35,678 nt of DNA from Pseudanabaena sp. M085S1SP2A07QC (GTDB lineage: Bacteria > Cyanobacteriota > Cyanobacteriia > Pseudanabaenales > Pseudanabaenaceae). Each line of letters starts with the position of its first letter. Positions within the stretch are counted from its first letter, which is position 1. The stretch is taken from positions 1 through 35,678 of the forward strand of contig JADBWK010000126.1 of the NCBI GenBank assembly GCA_020404895.1, written 5' to 3'. The notes below the pieces were generated by a model. The model had not been told where the DNA came from and ran no database searches. It was given only the letters and a program-made list of their open reading frames with translations. A program made the translations under genes and the position numbers. Below are positions 26,319 to 34,377 of this stretch, piece after piece.

Positions 26319-26385
26319 GTAATTTTACCTGTCTATCTGACTAGGGCAAACAAAGGTTAATATAAACGAAAACACCCTGTAAATT

Positions 26386-27096
26386 ATGCTAACACAAGCC
26401 GATCTAAAGAGTGAGCTAGATGCATTGGCTAGTCCAACAAAAGCGATCGCGCTTTCTCGCTTTTTTAAAACGGGTAAAGGCGAGTATGGAGAAGGCGATC
26501 GCTTCTTAGGAATTACCGTTCCAGAGCAACGCCAATTAGCCAAAAAGTTTATCAGTCTTGGCTTTGATGAGATAGAAAAGCTCCTACAAACGGACATGCA
26601 TGAATATCGTCTTACTGCGCTACTGATTCTTACCTATCAATATCCTAAAGCCGATACTTTTAAACGAGAAGAAATCTTTAAGTTCTATCTCAAGCATACC
26701 AAATGGATTAACAACTGGGATTTAGTGGATGTTACCTGCCGTCAGATTTTGGGCGTACATTTACTTCATCAAGACCGCAATATTCTGTACGAACTAGCCC
26801 GATCGCAAAATCTTTGGGAACAGAGAATCTCAATTGTTTCTACCCTAGAATTTATCAAACATCAACAGTTTGCCGATACTCTCGAAATTGCCATAATTCT
26901 GCTAAATCATTCCCACGATCTCATTCATAAAGCAGTTGGCTGGATGCTCCGTGAAGTTGGCAAACAAGATCGTCAGATTTTAGTAGGTTTTTTGGATATC
27001 TACTATCAGCAAATGCCCCGCACGATGTTGCGCTATGCGATCGAGCATTTTGATGAACCAAACCGAAAAGCATATTTGTCAAAGCCCAAGAATTGA
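26386..27096 (+). CDS. DNA alkylation repair protein (AlkD-like)
   Basis: A 236-aa helical-repeat protein of the AlkC/AlkD type. It shows FFKTGKGEYGEGDRFLGITV and PEQRQLAKKF, then YRLTALLILTYQY. The conserved WINNWDLVDVTC is near residue 110 and HKAVGWMLREVGK near 185. AlkD excises alkylated bases such as 7-methylguanine or 3-methyladenine by a HEAT-like fold. The key Trp and Asp of the NWDLVD motif are present. Length is normal. Its stop sits in the left arm of a hairpin that also covers the panB stop, so the two convergent genes share a terminator. Confidence 0.92.
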   Translation: MLTQADLKSELDALASPTKAIALSRFFKTGKGEYGEGDRFLGITVPEQRQLAKKFISLGFDEIEKLLQTDMHEYRLTALLILTYQYPKADTFKREEIFKFYLKHTKWINNWDLVDVTCRQILGVHLLHQDRNILYELARSQNLWEQRISIVSTLEFIKHQQFADTLEIAIILLNHSHDLIHKAVGWMLREVGKQDRQILVGFLDIYYQQMPRTMLRYAIEHFDEPNRKAYLSKPKN

Positions 27097-27135
27097 GTGA
27101 CGGCACGAAATACCGTCACTCAATTCTTGGGCTTT
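27081..27135. terminator. Bidirectional terminator overlapping two convergent stop codons
   Basis: A 23-bp perfect stem beginning AAAGCCCAAGAATTGAG, with a 9-base loop, spans the ends of both the AlkD-like gene and panB. Each strand ends in a T-rich arm (GGGCTTT). Because the stem is symmetric, both proteins end with the same residues KPKN. Confidence 0.85.
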
Positions 27136-27890
27136 CGCACATCTTGGCAATATTGTTTAACTGCTTCCGTAATTATGCTGTTTAGGTCTACATACTTGTT
27201 TGCAAAAGGCGGTTGCCAATCGGATAAGCCCAAGACATCATGGGTTACAAGGATCTGTCCATCACAGCCTTGCCCCGCACCAATGCCAATTGTAGGAACA
27301 GGAATAAGCTTCGTAATCTGGGTCGCTAACTCCGCAGGAATATTTTCTAATAAGAGTGCAAAAATACCAGCTTCAACTAAAGCTTTGGATTGATGTAAAA
27401 TTTCTGCGGCTGTATCAGGAGTACTACCTTGAACCCGATAACCGATTCGATGTACAGATTGTGGCGTTAATCCTACATGCCCCATCACAGGCATTCCCGC
27501 TTGCACTAATTTGTGAATAGTTGCAACCATATCGGGATAGCCACCTTCGAGCTTAATACCCCGCGCATCAGTTTCTTTAAAAATACGCCCAGCCGATCGC
27601 ATCGCTTCTTCAGTACTAACTTGATAGCTAAGAAATGGCATATCGACAATTAGAAAAGCATTTTCGACCCCACGTCCGACTGCTTGAGCATGATGGATCA
27701 TTGCATCAAGAGTAACGGGAAGCGTGTTTTTATATCCAAGCGTCACCATCGCCAAAGAATCACCCACCAAAATTATATCCACGCCAGCTTTATCAAGCAG
27801 TTTAGCGATCGTATAGTCACTTGCTGTCAGCGCCGTGATCGGCTTTTTTTGCTGTTTCAATTTTTGCAATTGGGCGATCATTACTGACAT
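27120..27890 (-). CDS. panB: 3-Methyl-2-oxobutanoate hydroxymethyltransferase
   Basis: PanB transfers a hydroxymethyl group from 5,10-methylenetetrahydrofolate to alpha-ketoisovalerate, the first step towards pantothenate and coenzyme A. The 256-aa protein has [37 protein letters not shown] with the metal-binding Asp, [17 protein letters not shown], and [17 protein letters not shown]. These are the conserved family motifs and the length is normal. The start is ATG at 27890. It stands alone; panC and panD are not adjacent. A hairpin at 27913-27962 lies just upstream of the start region. Confidence 0.96.
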   Translation of the reverse strand: MSVMIAQLQKLKQQKKPITALTASDYTIAKLLDKAGVDIILVGDSLAMVTLGYKNTLPVTLDAMIHHAQAVGRGVENAFLIVDMPFLSYQVSTEEAMRSAGRIFKETDARGIKLEGGYPDMVATIHKLVQAGMPVMGHVGLTPQSVHRIGYRVQGSTPDTAAEILHQSKALVEAGIFALLLENIPAELATQITKLIPVPTIGIGAGQGCDGQILVTHDVLGLSDWQPPFANKYVDLNSIITEAVKQYCQDVRKPKN

Positions 27891-27912
27891 CGGGGCATTC
27901 CTCGCAAGTATT

Positions 27913-27962
27913 AAAGAACCAATTTGTTGTAGCGCGACAGAGCAACAACAAATTGGTTCTTT
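27913..27962. repeat. Hairpin between divergent panB and DUF2862 genes
   Basis: AAAGAACCAATTTGTTGT pairs perfectly with 27945-27962 over 18 bp, around a 14-base loop. It lies in a divergent region where a terminator is not expected, so it may be a mobile palindrome or a regulatory hairpin in the panB leader. Confidence 0.6.
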
Positions 27963-28044
27963 ATTTTATAGGGATAACATCTAATGTAAACTTTTTAAAG
28001 CAAACGCAAAAGATTTATCGAGTTCGGTACGAGAAGCAAACATT

Positions 28045-28239
28045 ATGCAAGTTGGTCAAAAAGTTCGTGTTCGTAGTTTCAAAGATGGCAGTGGCAAGGC
28101 GATCGCTAATAAAGTCGGCGAGATCGGAGTCATTAAAGAAGAAAAAATTATGGATGGTAGCAAATGGGGCTACGTTGTCAAGTTCCCTGACAGTACCAAG
28201 TCTTGGTTTTTTGCAGATGAGTTAGAATCAGTAGTCTAA
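28045..28239 (+). CDS. DUF2862 small protein
   Basis: A 64-aa protein typical of the cyanobacterial DUF2862 family. It begins MQVGQKVRVRSFKDGSGKA, has VGEIGVIKEEKIMDGSKWG in the middle, and ends with KSWFFADELESVV. The Trp-Phe-Phe near the end is the usual signature. It has an SH3-like barrel feel, but no role is established. It lies 48 bp ahead of the HU gene on the same strand, separated by a hairpin. The longer overlapping frame at 27953 is not used. Confidence 0.78.
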   Translation: MQVGQKVRVRSFKDGSGKAIANKVGEIGVIKEEKIMDGSKWGYVVKFPDSTKSWFFADELESVV

Positions 28240-28246
28240 AACTGTC

Positions 28247-28273
28247 ATGATGTCGCGCAATGCGCGACATCAT
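28247..28273 (+). terminator. Hairpin between DUF2862 and HU genes
   Basis: A 12-bp perfect stem ATGATGTCGCGC with an AAT loop. It has no T-run, so it may attenuate rather than end transcription. It lies eight bases after the DUF2862 stop. Confidence 0.5.
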
Positions 28274-28287
28274 CGTTGATAAGCCCT

Positions 28288-28596
28288 ATGGCAGATATTA
28301 ATCGTCAAGATATTATTCGGGGCATGATGGCTGAGGTTGATGGATTAAGCTATAGCATGGCTTCAGCTAGTCTTGAAGCAGCTTTAGCTTGCGTCACCAA
28401 GGCTTTAGCCGACCACCAGTCAGTCATCTTAAGTGATTTTGGCAAGTTTGGAGTGCGTCATCGTCGAGCCCGTTTAGGTATGCATCCTCGCACCCATCAG
28501 CCAATTCAGATTCCCGAAGTTAATGTTCCCCATTTCACCCCAAGCCCTAATCTAAAAAAGCTGGTGCAAAATCCTAAGGAAGTGGAGGTAAAATAA
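28288..28596 (+). CDS. HU/IHF-family DNA-binding protein
   Basis: A start at 28288 gives 102 aa beginning MADINRQDIIRGMMAEVDGL; an upstream TTG adds four residues. The conserved core is VILSDFGKFGVRHRRARLG, followed by HPRTHQPIQIPEVNVPHFTP, the beta-arm and its tip, and PNLKKLVQ at the C-terminus. This is the histone-like HU/IHF fold, which bends DNA as a dimer. IHF and HU are not separable here; the Pro near the tip is conserved. It is probably not the main HU of the cell, as the sequence is fairly diverged. A hairpin follows its stop codon directly. Confidence 0.86.
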   Translation: MADINRQDIIRGMMAEVDGLSYSMASASLEAALACVTKALADHQSVILSDFGKFGVRHRRARLGMHPRTHQPIQIPEVNVPHFTPSPNLKKLVQNPKEVEVK

Positions 28597-28649
28597 AGCA
28601 CCAATTTTTAGTGGCTTTGCAAAGCAAAGCCACTAGAAATTGGTGCTTT
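28595..28649 (+). terminator. Hairpin after the HU-like gene
   Basis: AAAGCACCAATTTTTAGTGG plus CTTTG pairs with 28625-28649 over 25 bp with one mismatch. It begins within the HU stop codon and ends in CTTT, a plausible terminator or palindromic repeat. Confidence 0.65.
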
Positions 28650-28682
28650 ATCAAATTTCAAAAGCCTAACTAAGAAAATCCA

Positions 28683-29744
28683 ATGAGCCTAATTCTGACA
28701 TTTATCGGTAAAGGCGGCGTTGGCAAAACGACAACTGCGATCGCTGCTGCGCGTGCTTTGGCAACTCAGAACAAAAAAGTTTTATACGTTGGTCAACAAG
28801 CGGGTGACACTCTCAGCATGAGGCTCGGCGTAGCTCTGAGCAGTGAGCCACAATTAGTCGCGCCAAATTTTGCAGCCGTACATTTGCAATCAACTGTTTT
28901 GCTGGAAAAATATTGGGACAAAATGAAAGGGCTGGAAAATCAGTACCTGCGTACTCCTTTTTTCAAAGAAGTTTATGGACAAGAGCTAGGCATTTTACCA
29001 GGTATGGATTCAGCTCTTGGCTTGAGCTTTTTGCGTGAACGTGATGCTGAAAGCAAGTATGACGTAATCATTTACGATGGCATGGGCGATCTTGAAACCT
29101 TAAGAATGTTAGGGATGCCAGAAATTTTAGGATGGTATTTACGTCGTTTTAAACAGGTATTAACAGGTTCTGCGATCGGTCAAGCAATATCACCTTTTGT
29201 TGAGCCAATTTTAAGAAGCATTCTGCAAGTTTCTAGCACCGATGATATTTCGCAACAGGCTGGTGAAATGTCTTCAGTATTAACACGCGGTCAAAAAGCT
29301 GTGAACGATCCGAGTCGCGTAGCGGCTTATTTGGTCACAACTGGAGATCCCTATGCGATCGCTACAGCTAAATATCTATGGGGTAGTGCGCAACAGGTTG
29401 GGTTAACAGTTGGGGGCGTATTTTCTAGAGATCAGATTTCTGATTCTGATTTTGAGCCTCTATCCATATGTCAAATCCCCGATCAGGTAACTGAGTTAAC
29501 AATTCCTGAGCATCTTGCTAATCTTGCACCAAAACCAATTGAAATAAATACTATAACTAAGCAAGTCAAGTTGTTTCTGCCAACATTCAATAAAAAACAG
29601 GTCAAAATAATTCAACTGGGCCCAGAAGTAACCATCGAAGCAGGCGATCAACGGCGCAATATTTTCTTGCCAAATGAGCTAGCAGGCAAACAAGCTAATG
29701 GCGCAAAATTTCAAGATTCTTATCTCATTATTTCCTTTGGCTAA
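28683..29744 (+). CDS. ArsA/Get3-like ATPase
   Basis: A 353-aa P-loop ATPase with the deviant Walker A motif FIGKGGVGKTTTAIA near residues 7-20. A Walker-B-like YDVIIYDGMGDLETL is near 140, and a C-terminal beta-strand region has VTIEAGDQRRNIFLPNEL. This resembles the single-domain ArsA-type (anion-transporting ATPase-like) proteins of cyanobacteria. It lacks clear arsenite-binding cysteines, and no ars genes are near, so an arsenic role is unlikely. The YDGMGDLETLR stretch is typical for this cyanobacterial subgroup, whose function is unknown. It lies 14 bp upstream of the next gene, so the two are probably an operon. Confidence 0.85.
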   Translation: MSLILTFIGKGGVGKTTTAIAAARALATQNKKVLYVGQQAGDTLSMRLGVALSSEPQLVAPNFAAVHLQSTVLLEKYWDKMKGLENQYLRTPFFKEVYGQELGILPGMDSALGLSFLRERDAESKYDVIIYDGMGDLETLRMLGMPEILGWYLRRFKQVLTGSAIGQAISPFVEPILRSILQVSSTDDISQQAGEMSSVLTRGQKAVNDPSRVAAYLVTTGDPYAIATAKYLWGSAQQVGLTVGGVFSRDQISDSDFEPLSICQIPDQVTELTIPEHLANLAPKPIEINTITKQVKLFLPTFNKKQVKIIQLGPEVTIEAGDQRRNIFLPNELAGKQANGAKFQDSYLIISFG

Positions 29745-29758
29745 ATTATCTGTCACAT

Positions 29759-31255
29759 ATGCAACTTAGCCCTCGCTTTAAATTATTTTCTCAGCCGCTC
29801 GATCGCTATGCAATTGGGCTAGCGGCGTTTTTGGCTGTAGCGATCGCCATATTATTATGGGTGGGCGATCGCACAGCGCCACAGGTGAGAGAGTTTAGTT
29901 GGCAAGGTCAAAAGATTGATGCCACTAATATCTCATTTTCTCTAACATTTAATCGTCCAATGGAACGCGACAGCGTTGAGAAAAATCTTAAGATTTCCCC
30001 ACCACTTGCTGGAAAAATTAGCTGGTCATCGCGTCGGATGTCTTATACTCCCTTAGCACCAGCCATCTATGGTAAATCCTATACGGTCAAGTTGGAAAAT
30101 GCCTATGATCGCTTTGCTAGTGAATCTGGCGATAAAAAAGCGATTGATCCATTTACTGGTAGTTTTACGACACCAAATCCTTATTTTGCATATATCGGCT
30201 CACAGGGGGAAGAAAAAGGTCGCCTTATAATTTACGATGCGCGACAAAAGGATAAGCGCGTTTTAACACCTGCTAATCTGGTTGTCCTAGATTTTCGGAT
30301 TTATCCTGATCGCCAAAAAATTCTTTTTGGGGCGATTGAAACGGCGGGGCAAAGTTTACTTGATCAAAAACTTTATCTGGTAACGACAGGCATTGATCGC
30401 GAAGATCGGTTAACGTCAAATCCTCCAGAAATCAAACCCATACTTGGTAGTGATGACTTTCAAAATTTTAAATTCGATCTCTCGCCCGATGGCAAAAACA
30501 TCTTGGTGCAACGCCTTAGCCGCCAACAAGTCGGGCGATATGGACTCTGGCTTATCAAAGATAACGAACAGCCAAGATCGCTTGATAATCAGCCAGGAGG
30601 CGATTTTATGTTTACGCCTGACAGCGCGTCAGTGGCGATCGCTCAAGGGGAAGGAGTTGCGATTTTGCCTCTTGAGCCACAGGCTCCACCGCTGGACTTT
30701 CTCCCAAGATTCGGCACGGTTCTAAATTTTGGTAGAAGTGGAACACAGGCTGCCACGATTAAATTTAATAAGGACTATACGCGATCGCTATATTTGGTAA
30801 ATAACCAAGGATTACAGAAGGAACTCACGAAAATTAATGGGTCAATCCTTGGTGCTCAGTTTGATCCTCAGGAAAAGACTCTATATTGCTTACTCACTGA
30901 TGTTGAACAAGATACTGCTAAAAATATCTTCCGTGAGAAGCCATATCTTGCTGCGATTAATTTGGAAACAGCTGAGTTGCGAAGGCTTTTAGAACTTCCA
31001 CCACAAAGAGAAGTGCAATTTAATATTGCTCCTGATGGTCAATCAATTCTCTTAAATTCTGCAATTCCCAGTGACAAAAACACTTCTAATTCGCCACCTA
31101 TTTCCGAAGATTCTGCTCAGGCTTCTAGAGCTTCTCGTGCTCCGCAAGTGCCAACCCAATTAGTTATGCTACCGATTAATAATAATCAAGGCGCAAATCC
31201 ACTGCAACCCGAAGTATTGCCAATGTTCGGCACAGTTCCACGATGGTTGCCATAG
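29759..31255 (+). CDS. Membrane-anchored protein with Ig-like and beta-propeller-like regions
   Basis: A 498-aa protein. A single hydrophobic helix near residues 20-38 (AIGLAAFLAVAIAILLWVG) anchors it, with the rest outside the cytoplasm. A bacterial Ig-like domain (Big_5/SbsA type) follows with ISFSLTFNRPMERDSVEKNL and AIYGKSYTVKLEN. The remainder shows repeated DGK-type strands (FDLSPDGKNILVQRLS, FTPDSASVAIAQG, IAPDGQSILLNSA), as in TolB-like WD40 propellers. A low-complexity Ser/Ala stretch precedes the C-terminus. It follows the ArsA-like gene by 14 bp. The role is unknown; domain calls come from repeated motifs. Confidence 0.8.
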   Translation: MQLSPRFKLFSQPLDRYAIGLAAFLAVAIAILLWVGDRTAPQVREFSWQGQKIDATNISFSLTFNRPMERDSVEKNLKISPPLAGKISWSSRRMSYTPLAPAIYGKSYTVKLENAYDRFASESGDKKAIDPFTGSFTTPNPYFAYIGSQGEEKGRLIIYDARQKDKRVLTPANLVVLDFRIYPDRQKILFGAIETAGQSLLDQKLYLVTTGIDREDRLTSNPPEIKPILGSDDFQNFKFDLSPDGKNILVQRLSRQQVGRYGLWLIKDNEQPRSLDNQPGGDFMFTPDSASVAIAQGEGVAILPLEPQAPPLDFLPRFGTVLNFGRSGTQAATIKFNKDYTRSLYLVNNQGLQKELTKINGSILGAQFDPQEKTLYCLLTDVEQDTAKNIFREKPYLAAINLETAELRRLLELPPQREVQFNIAPDGQSILLNSAIPSDKNTSNSPPISEDSAQASRASRAPQVPTQLVMLPINNNQGANPLQPEVLPMFGTVPRWLP

Positions 31256-31363
31256 ACTACGGCAATTTTCGGAACGAAATACAAGAAAATCCTATAAAGT
31301 GTTGCTTCGCAACACTTTATAGGATTTTCTTGTTTCTGGGTTGAGCGCAAAGCGTTGTAACAG
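31255..31363. repeat. Palindromic element, family C copy 2
   Basis: A 24-bp perfect stem starting CAAGAAAATCCTATAAAG (31282-31332, TTC loop) is followed by TTTCTGGGTTGAGCGCAAAG and CGTTGTAACA. The right part matches 4423-4452. Stem bases near the loop (GTGTT) and near the foot (AAGAA) are shared with copy 1, the middle is not. It follows the Ig-like gene. Confidence 0.65.
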
Positions 31364-31408
31364 CATAATTTAAGGTTAAAATAAAATCAGTTCCACGGAG
31401 GTAAATAT

Positions 31409-31972
31409 ATGCCAGCTACATCAGTACTTAAGCGCCTCTTCACCGTGAAAGAATATGATCGGATGTCTGAATCTGGAGTGCTAGCTGACGGTGAGCGCGT
31501 AGAATTAATTAGAGGAGAAATAATTAAAATGTCACCCATTGGTAGAAGACATGCAGCTTGTGTAATTCGATTGTCTGATGTTTTCACAAGAAAATTAGGC
31601 GATCGCATTTTACTTAGTGTGCAGAATCCTTTAGCTTTAGATAACACTTCTAAGCCTGAACCAGATGTAGTGTTGTTAAAGCGTAAATCTGATTGCTATG
31701 AGTCTGGACTACCACAGCCTGCTGATGTATTTCTATTAATCGAGGTGGCGGATAGTACTGTTGATAGCGATCGCGAATTAAAAATCCCACTTTATGCTGA
31801 AGATGGCATTACGGAAGTTTGGTTAGTTGATATTAATAGTGCTTGTATAGAAGTTTATCGTCAGCCCACTGCGAATGGTTATCAAAACATCCAGAAATTC
31901 TATCGTGGTCAAAACTTATCTATCCTTGCTTTTCCTGAGGTAAGTATTACTGTCAATGAAATCTTGGGATAG
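31409..31972 (+). CDS. Uma2 (DUF820) family putative endonuclease
   Basis: A 187-aa protein of the Uma2 family, abundant in cyanobacteria and built on the PD-(D/E)XK nuclease fold. It has VKEYDRMSESGVLADGERVE and LIRGEIIKMSPIG. The fold's acids and the (D/E)xK motif are in KPEPDVVLLKRK and LIEVADSTVDSDRELKIPLY, and GITEVWLVDI follows. Family members have been suggested to be restriction-like enzymes or mobile; no activity is proven. GGAGG lies nine bases before the ATG. It overlaps the next gene by 17 bp. Confidence 0.88.
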   Translation: MPATSVLKRLFTVKEYDRMSESGVLADGERVELIRGEIIKMSPIGRRHAACVIRLSDVFTRKLGDRILLSVQNPLALDNTSKPEPDVVLLKRKSDCYESGLPQPADVFLLIEVADSTVDSDRELKIPLYAEDGITEVWLVDINSACIEVYRQPTANGYQNIQKFYRGQNLSILAFPEVSITVNEILG

Positions 31973-33116
31973 AGAAACTGGTAGAAAGACGGTTGTTGTG
32001 ACAGGTATTGGCATGATGACAGCGATCGCATCTGGTCGCGAAAATACTTGGCAAAGTCTCTTAGTAAATAAATCAGGGATTAAGTTTGATCATCAATTAC
32101 AACTTCCTGTTGCCAGAATTAATTGTTTAGAGGATTCTCATTCATCGCGATCGCAAGATTTATTAGAAAAAGCTACTTTGGAAGCGATCTCTGATGCCGA
32201 TCTAGAAATTCCATTACTTAACTGCGGTGTAGTTATTGGTTCTAGTCGTAGTAATCAGAGGGAATTAGAAATAATCTTAGATTCGCCTAAACAAGATTTA
32301 CTAGAGCATAAATGGTGGCAATGCCAGCCAGCAAATTTATCAGCACAAATTGCTAATTTATTACAAACTCAAGCTCCCGTATTCGCGCCGATGGCAGCCT
32401 GTGCAACTGCCAATTGGGCGATCGCTCAGGCTTGTGAATTAATCCGTTCAGGACAATGCAAAATGGCGATCGCAGGCGCAACCGATGCGGCTATCTCACC
32501 ATTAACGATTGCAGGATTTCAAAAAATCAATGTATTAGCCAAATCTGGTGTGTATCCCTTCAGTCTGGAGCGCGAAGGTTTTGCTTTAGGAGAAGGAGCG
32601 GCAGTACTAGTACTAGAGTCGCTGGAATCTGCAAGACAGCGAGATTGTCAAATTTATGGCAGAGTTTTGGGTTGGGGAATCACTAATGATGCTTATCATG
32701 CCACTAGTCCTAATCCTGACAATAAAATGGCAGCGATCGCTATTAAAGATTGTTTAACTCGATCACAAATTGATGCTTCTAATATTGGTTATATCAATGT
32801 GCATGGCACGGCAACGCAAATGAATGATGCCCGTGAAGCAGAATTAATCCAAAGAATTTTTCCTGACAGTAAAGTTAGCGCAACCAAAGGTGCAACAGGG
32901 CATACGCTGGGGGCAACAGGGATGATCGAGGCTGCGTTCTGTCTATTGGCTTTACGCGATCGCATTTTGCCTCCTACTGTAGGAATGAAAACTGCTGCTT
33001 TTGATTTGAGAATGGTTGAACAAGCTGAGCAATCGCCCAATCTTCAATATGCGCTTAATTTTAGCTTTGGCTTTGGCGGACAAAATGCGATCGTTGCTTT
33101 CGATCAAAATTTATAG
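31956..33116 (+). CDS. Beta-ketoacyl-ACP synthase (KAS II/FabF-like)
   Basis: A 386-aa condensing enzyme. The start VVVTGIGMMTAIASG is typical for FabF. The catalytic triad is present: Cys149 in APMAACATANWA, His283 in NVHGTATQMND and His316 in TKGATGHTLGATG. GFGGQNAIVAF closes the protein. It would extend acyl-ACP by two carbons from malonyl-ACP. It is slightly shorter than standard FabF (about 410 aa) and rather diverged. It may thus be a second, specialised KAS rather than the main one, possibly for a secondary lipid. The ATG at 31956 lies inside the end of the Uma2 gene. No acyl-carrier protein or other fab gene is nearby. Confidence 0.9.
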   Translation: MKSWDRETGRKTVVVTGIGMMTAIASGRENTWQSLLVNKSGIKFDHQLQLPVARINCLEDSHSSRSQDLLEKATLEAISDADLEIPLLNCGVVIGSSRSNQRELEIILDSPKQDLLEHKWWQCQPANLSAQIANLLQTQAPVFAPMAACATANWAIAQACELIRSGQCKMAIAGATDAAISPLTIAGFQKINVLAKSGVYPFSLEREGFALGEGAAVLVLESLESARQRDCQIYGRVLGWGITNDAYHATSPNPDNKMAAIAIKDCLTRSQIDASNIGYINVHGTATQMNDAREAELIQRIFPDSKVSATKGATGHTLGATGMIEAAFCLLALRDRILPPTVGMKTAAFDLRMVEQAEQSPNLQYALNFSFGFGGQNAIVAFDQNL

Positions 33117-33131
33117 AGATGACGCTTCGCG

Positions 33132-33824
33132 TCACGCGTTATCGACAGAGGCGATCGCGATGCTGGATAGGTCAGTGAAGCTTTTGGGATTAGTGGGGTC
33201 AAATTCTCTGATTTTCTCGACAGTAACGCGATTACAGCTTAGGCGCACGGGTAGATTTCGATTAATTGGAAACACTTCAAAACTAAATCCTTTGCGGCTC
33301 CATTGTTTTGATTCCTTTACTTCTTTGACTTCCACATATCCTAATCTTGCCAGAGCAGAAGCTAGTAATTTAACTGATTGCGAATCACCGATATTGAGAT
33401 AGAGGCTATGTTTTTGGAAGGCTTGCGTGGATGGTAGATGGGGCTGTAGTGCTTTAATGGTGGTAGCGATCGCTAAGTTATGCTGTGGTTTGGCAAGCAA
33501 TTCCGCTAATATCTCAAGCCTTGTCCAAGCGGTTTCTAAATCGATTTGGGCTGATTCGTAGGGAAATGTATCAAGGGGTGGATATAGATAGACGCGCCAT
33601 GACATTGACTGGAGTTGTAAAGCCCATCGGGTTGCTTCTTCGACGGTGGCTGTGACGATGAGTAATGGTTTGGTTTGTTGTTGGCATAGGTGGGGGCTGA
33701 CCAGTCCTTTGCCTAAGCGGGATAGTCCTGATAGGGATATGCTTTTGGCTGTTGTCAGTTTCTCGCCTATTTTTGTGGCGATTTGCGATCGGGCTATGTT
33801 CTCTAGGACTGATAGAAAAGTCAT
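33132..33824 (-). pseudogene. mfd: Transcription-repair coupling factor, N-terminal fragment
   Basis: A 230-aa ORF that matches only the N-terminal (UvrB-like D1/D2) portion of Mfd, which is usually over 1100 aa. It shows LSGLSRLGKGLVSPHLCQ, then PLLIVTATVEEATRWALQLQ, YLYPPLDTFPYES and VRLSCNRVTVEKIREFDP. The RNA-polymerase-binding and DNA-translocase domains are entirely absent. The homology stops near 33150 and the KAS gene ends at 33116 on the other strand, so a large deletion probably joined them. It may be dead, or a free-standing N-terminal piece; a full mfd elsewhere would make the first reading certain. Confidence 0.75.
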
Positions 33825-33841
33825 GTTGCTTAAAGAAGTTC

Positions 33842-33946
33842 TTAAAGTACTGGATATTTCCCAATACTAATGAGTTGTTCGCGTTCGATAATACCTTCAG
33901 CGTGTTGGGTGACTAGCCGACGCAGGGGAACTGATACATAGCTCAT
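33842..33946 (-). pseudogene. HNH endonuclease gene with internal deletion
   Basis: A 34-aa ORF. The start MSYVSVPLRRLVTQHAEG is the N-terminus of a common cyanobacterial HNH endonuclease. The end IIEREQLISIGKYPVL resembles its C-terminus. The whole middle, including the CxxC and HNH motifs, is missing, as if roughly 100 codons had been deleted in frame. Its ATG overlaps the stop of the upstream gene as ATGA, the usual arrangement of this pair. It is not expected to be active. Confidence 0.6.
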
Positions 33947-34306
33947 GCTGATTTCTGTAATTGTTTATATGCATGGGCTTTAGCTAATCTTACCCAATGC
34001 TCTAAGAGTAAGTAGCGATCGAGTTCGGCTTCTTCAGTTCGGGAGAGGCTTCCAGATTTGTTTCGTTCGAGTAGTTCGCTCATCCGCGCTTGTAAGGCTT
34101 GTGTGGGAAGGATGGCGAGGATTGCTTCAGGACTGGGTTGACTTGCTAGAAGTTCGACAATTTGGCGATCGGCGATCGTCTTGGTAAGAGATCGTTTCTG
34201 TGGTGGGAATGTCTTGAAGTAGGAGATCTAGGGTTTCAGGGAGTTGATCGCCTAGTCGTTGTAGTTTTTCGACGAGGCGATCGGGGACTTCTAGGATAAT
34301 TTGCAT
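33943..34306 (-). pseudogene. Partner gene of the HNH cassette, frameshifted by a 7-bp tandem duplication
   Basis: The ATG at 34306 starts MQIILEVPDRLVEKLQRL, then LPETLDLLLQD. At 34164-34177 the seven bases GGCGATC are present twice in tandem. Removing one copy restores the frame through IVELLASQPSPEAILAILP, then EEAELDRYLLLEHWVRLAKA, to a TGA at 33943. The protein would be about 116 aa, the usual size for this helical companion of cyanobacterial HNH genes. As it stands the frame ends early. The duplication overlaps a GCGATC core of a HIP1-like site. A 7-bp copy is unlikely to be a base-calling error. Confidence 0.72.
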
Positions 34307-34377
34307 GGTTTGTGATTTGGAGATTGTGAGTTGTGTTTATTGTAGCAAGCTTGTTATGGGCGGATCGCTAACTAATT

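Noticed and set aside
28683-29744. Arsenite efflux ATPase
   Set aside because: No arsenite-binding cysteine cluster is seen and there are no ars genes nearby.
33571-33864. A 97-aa minus-strand ORF overlapping the mfd fragment
   Set aside because: It lies in another frame of recognisable Mfd coding sequence and has low-complexity basic composition.
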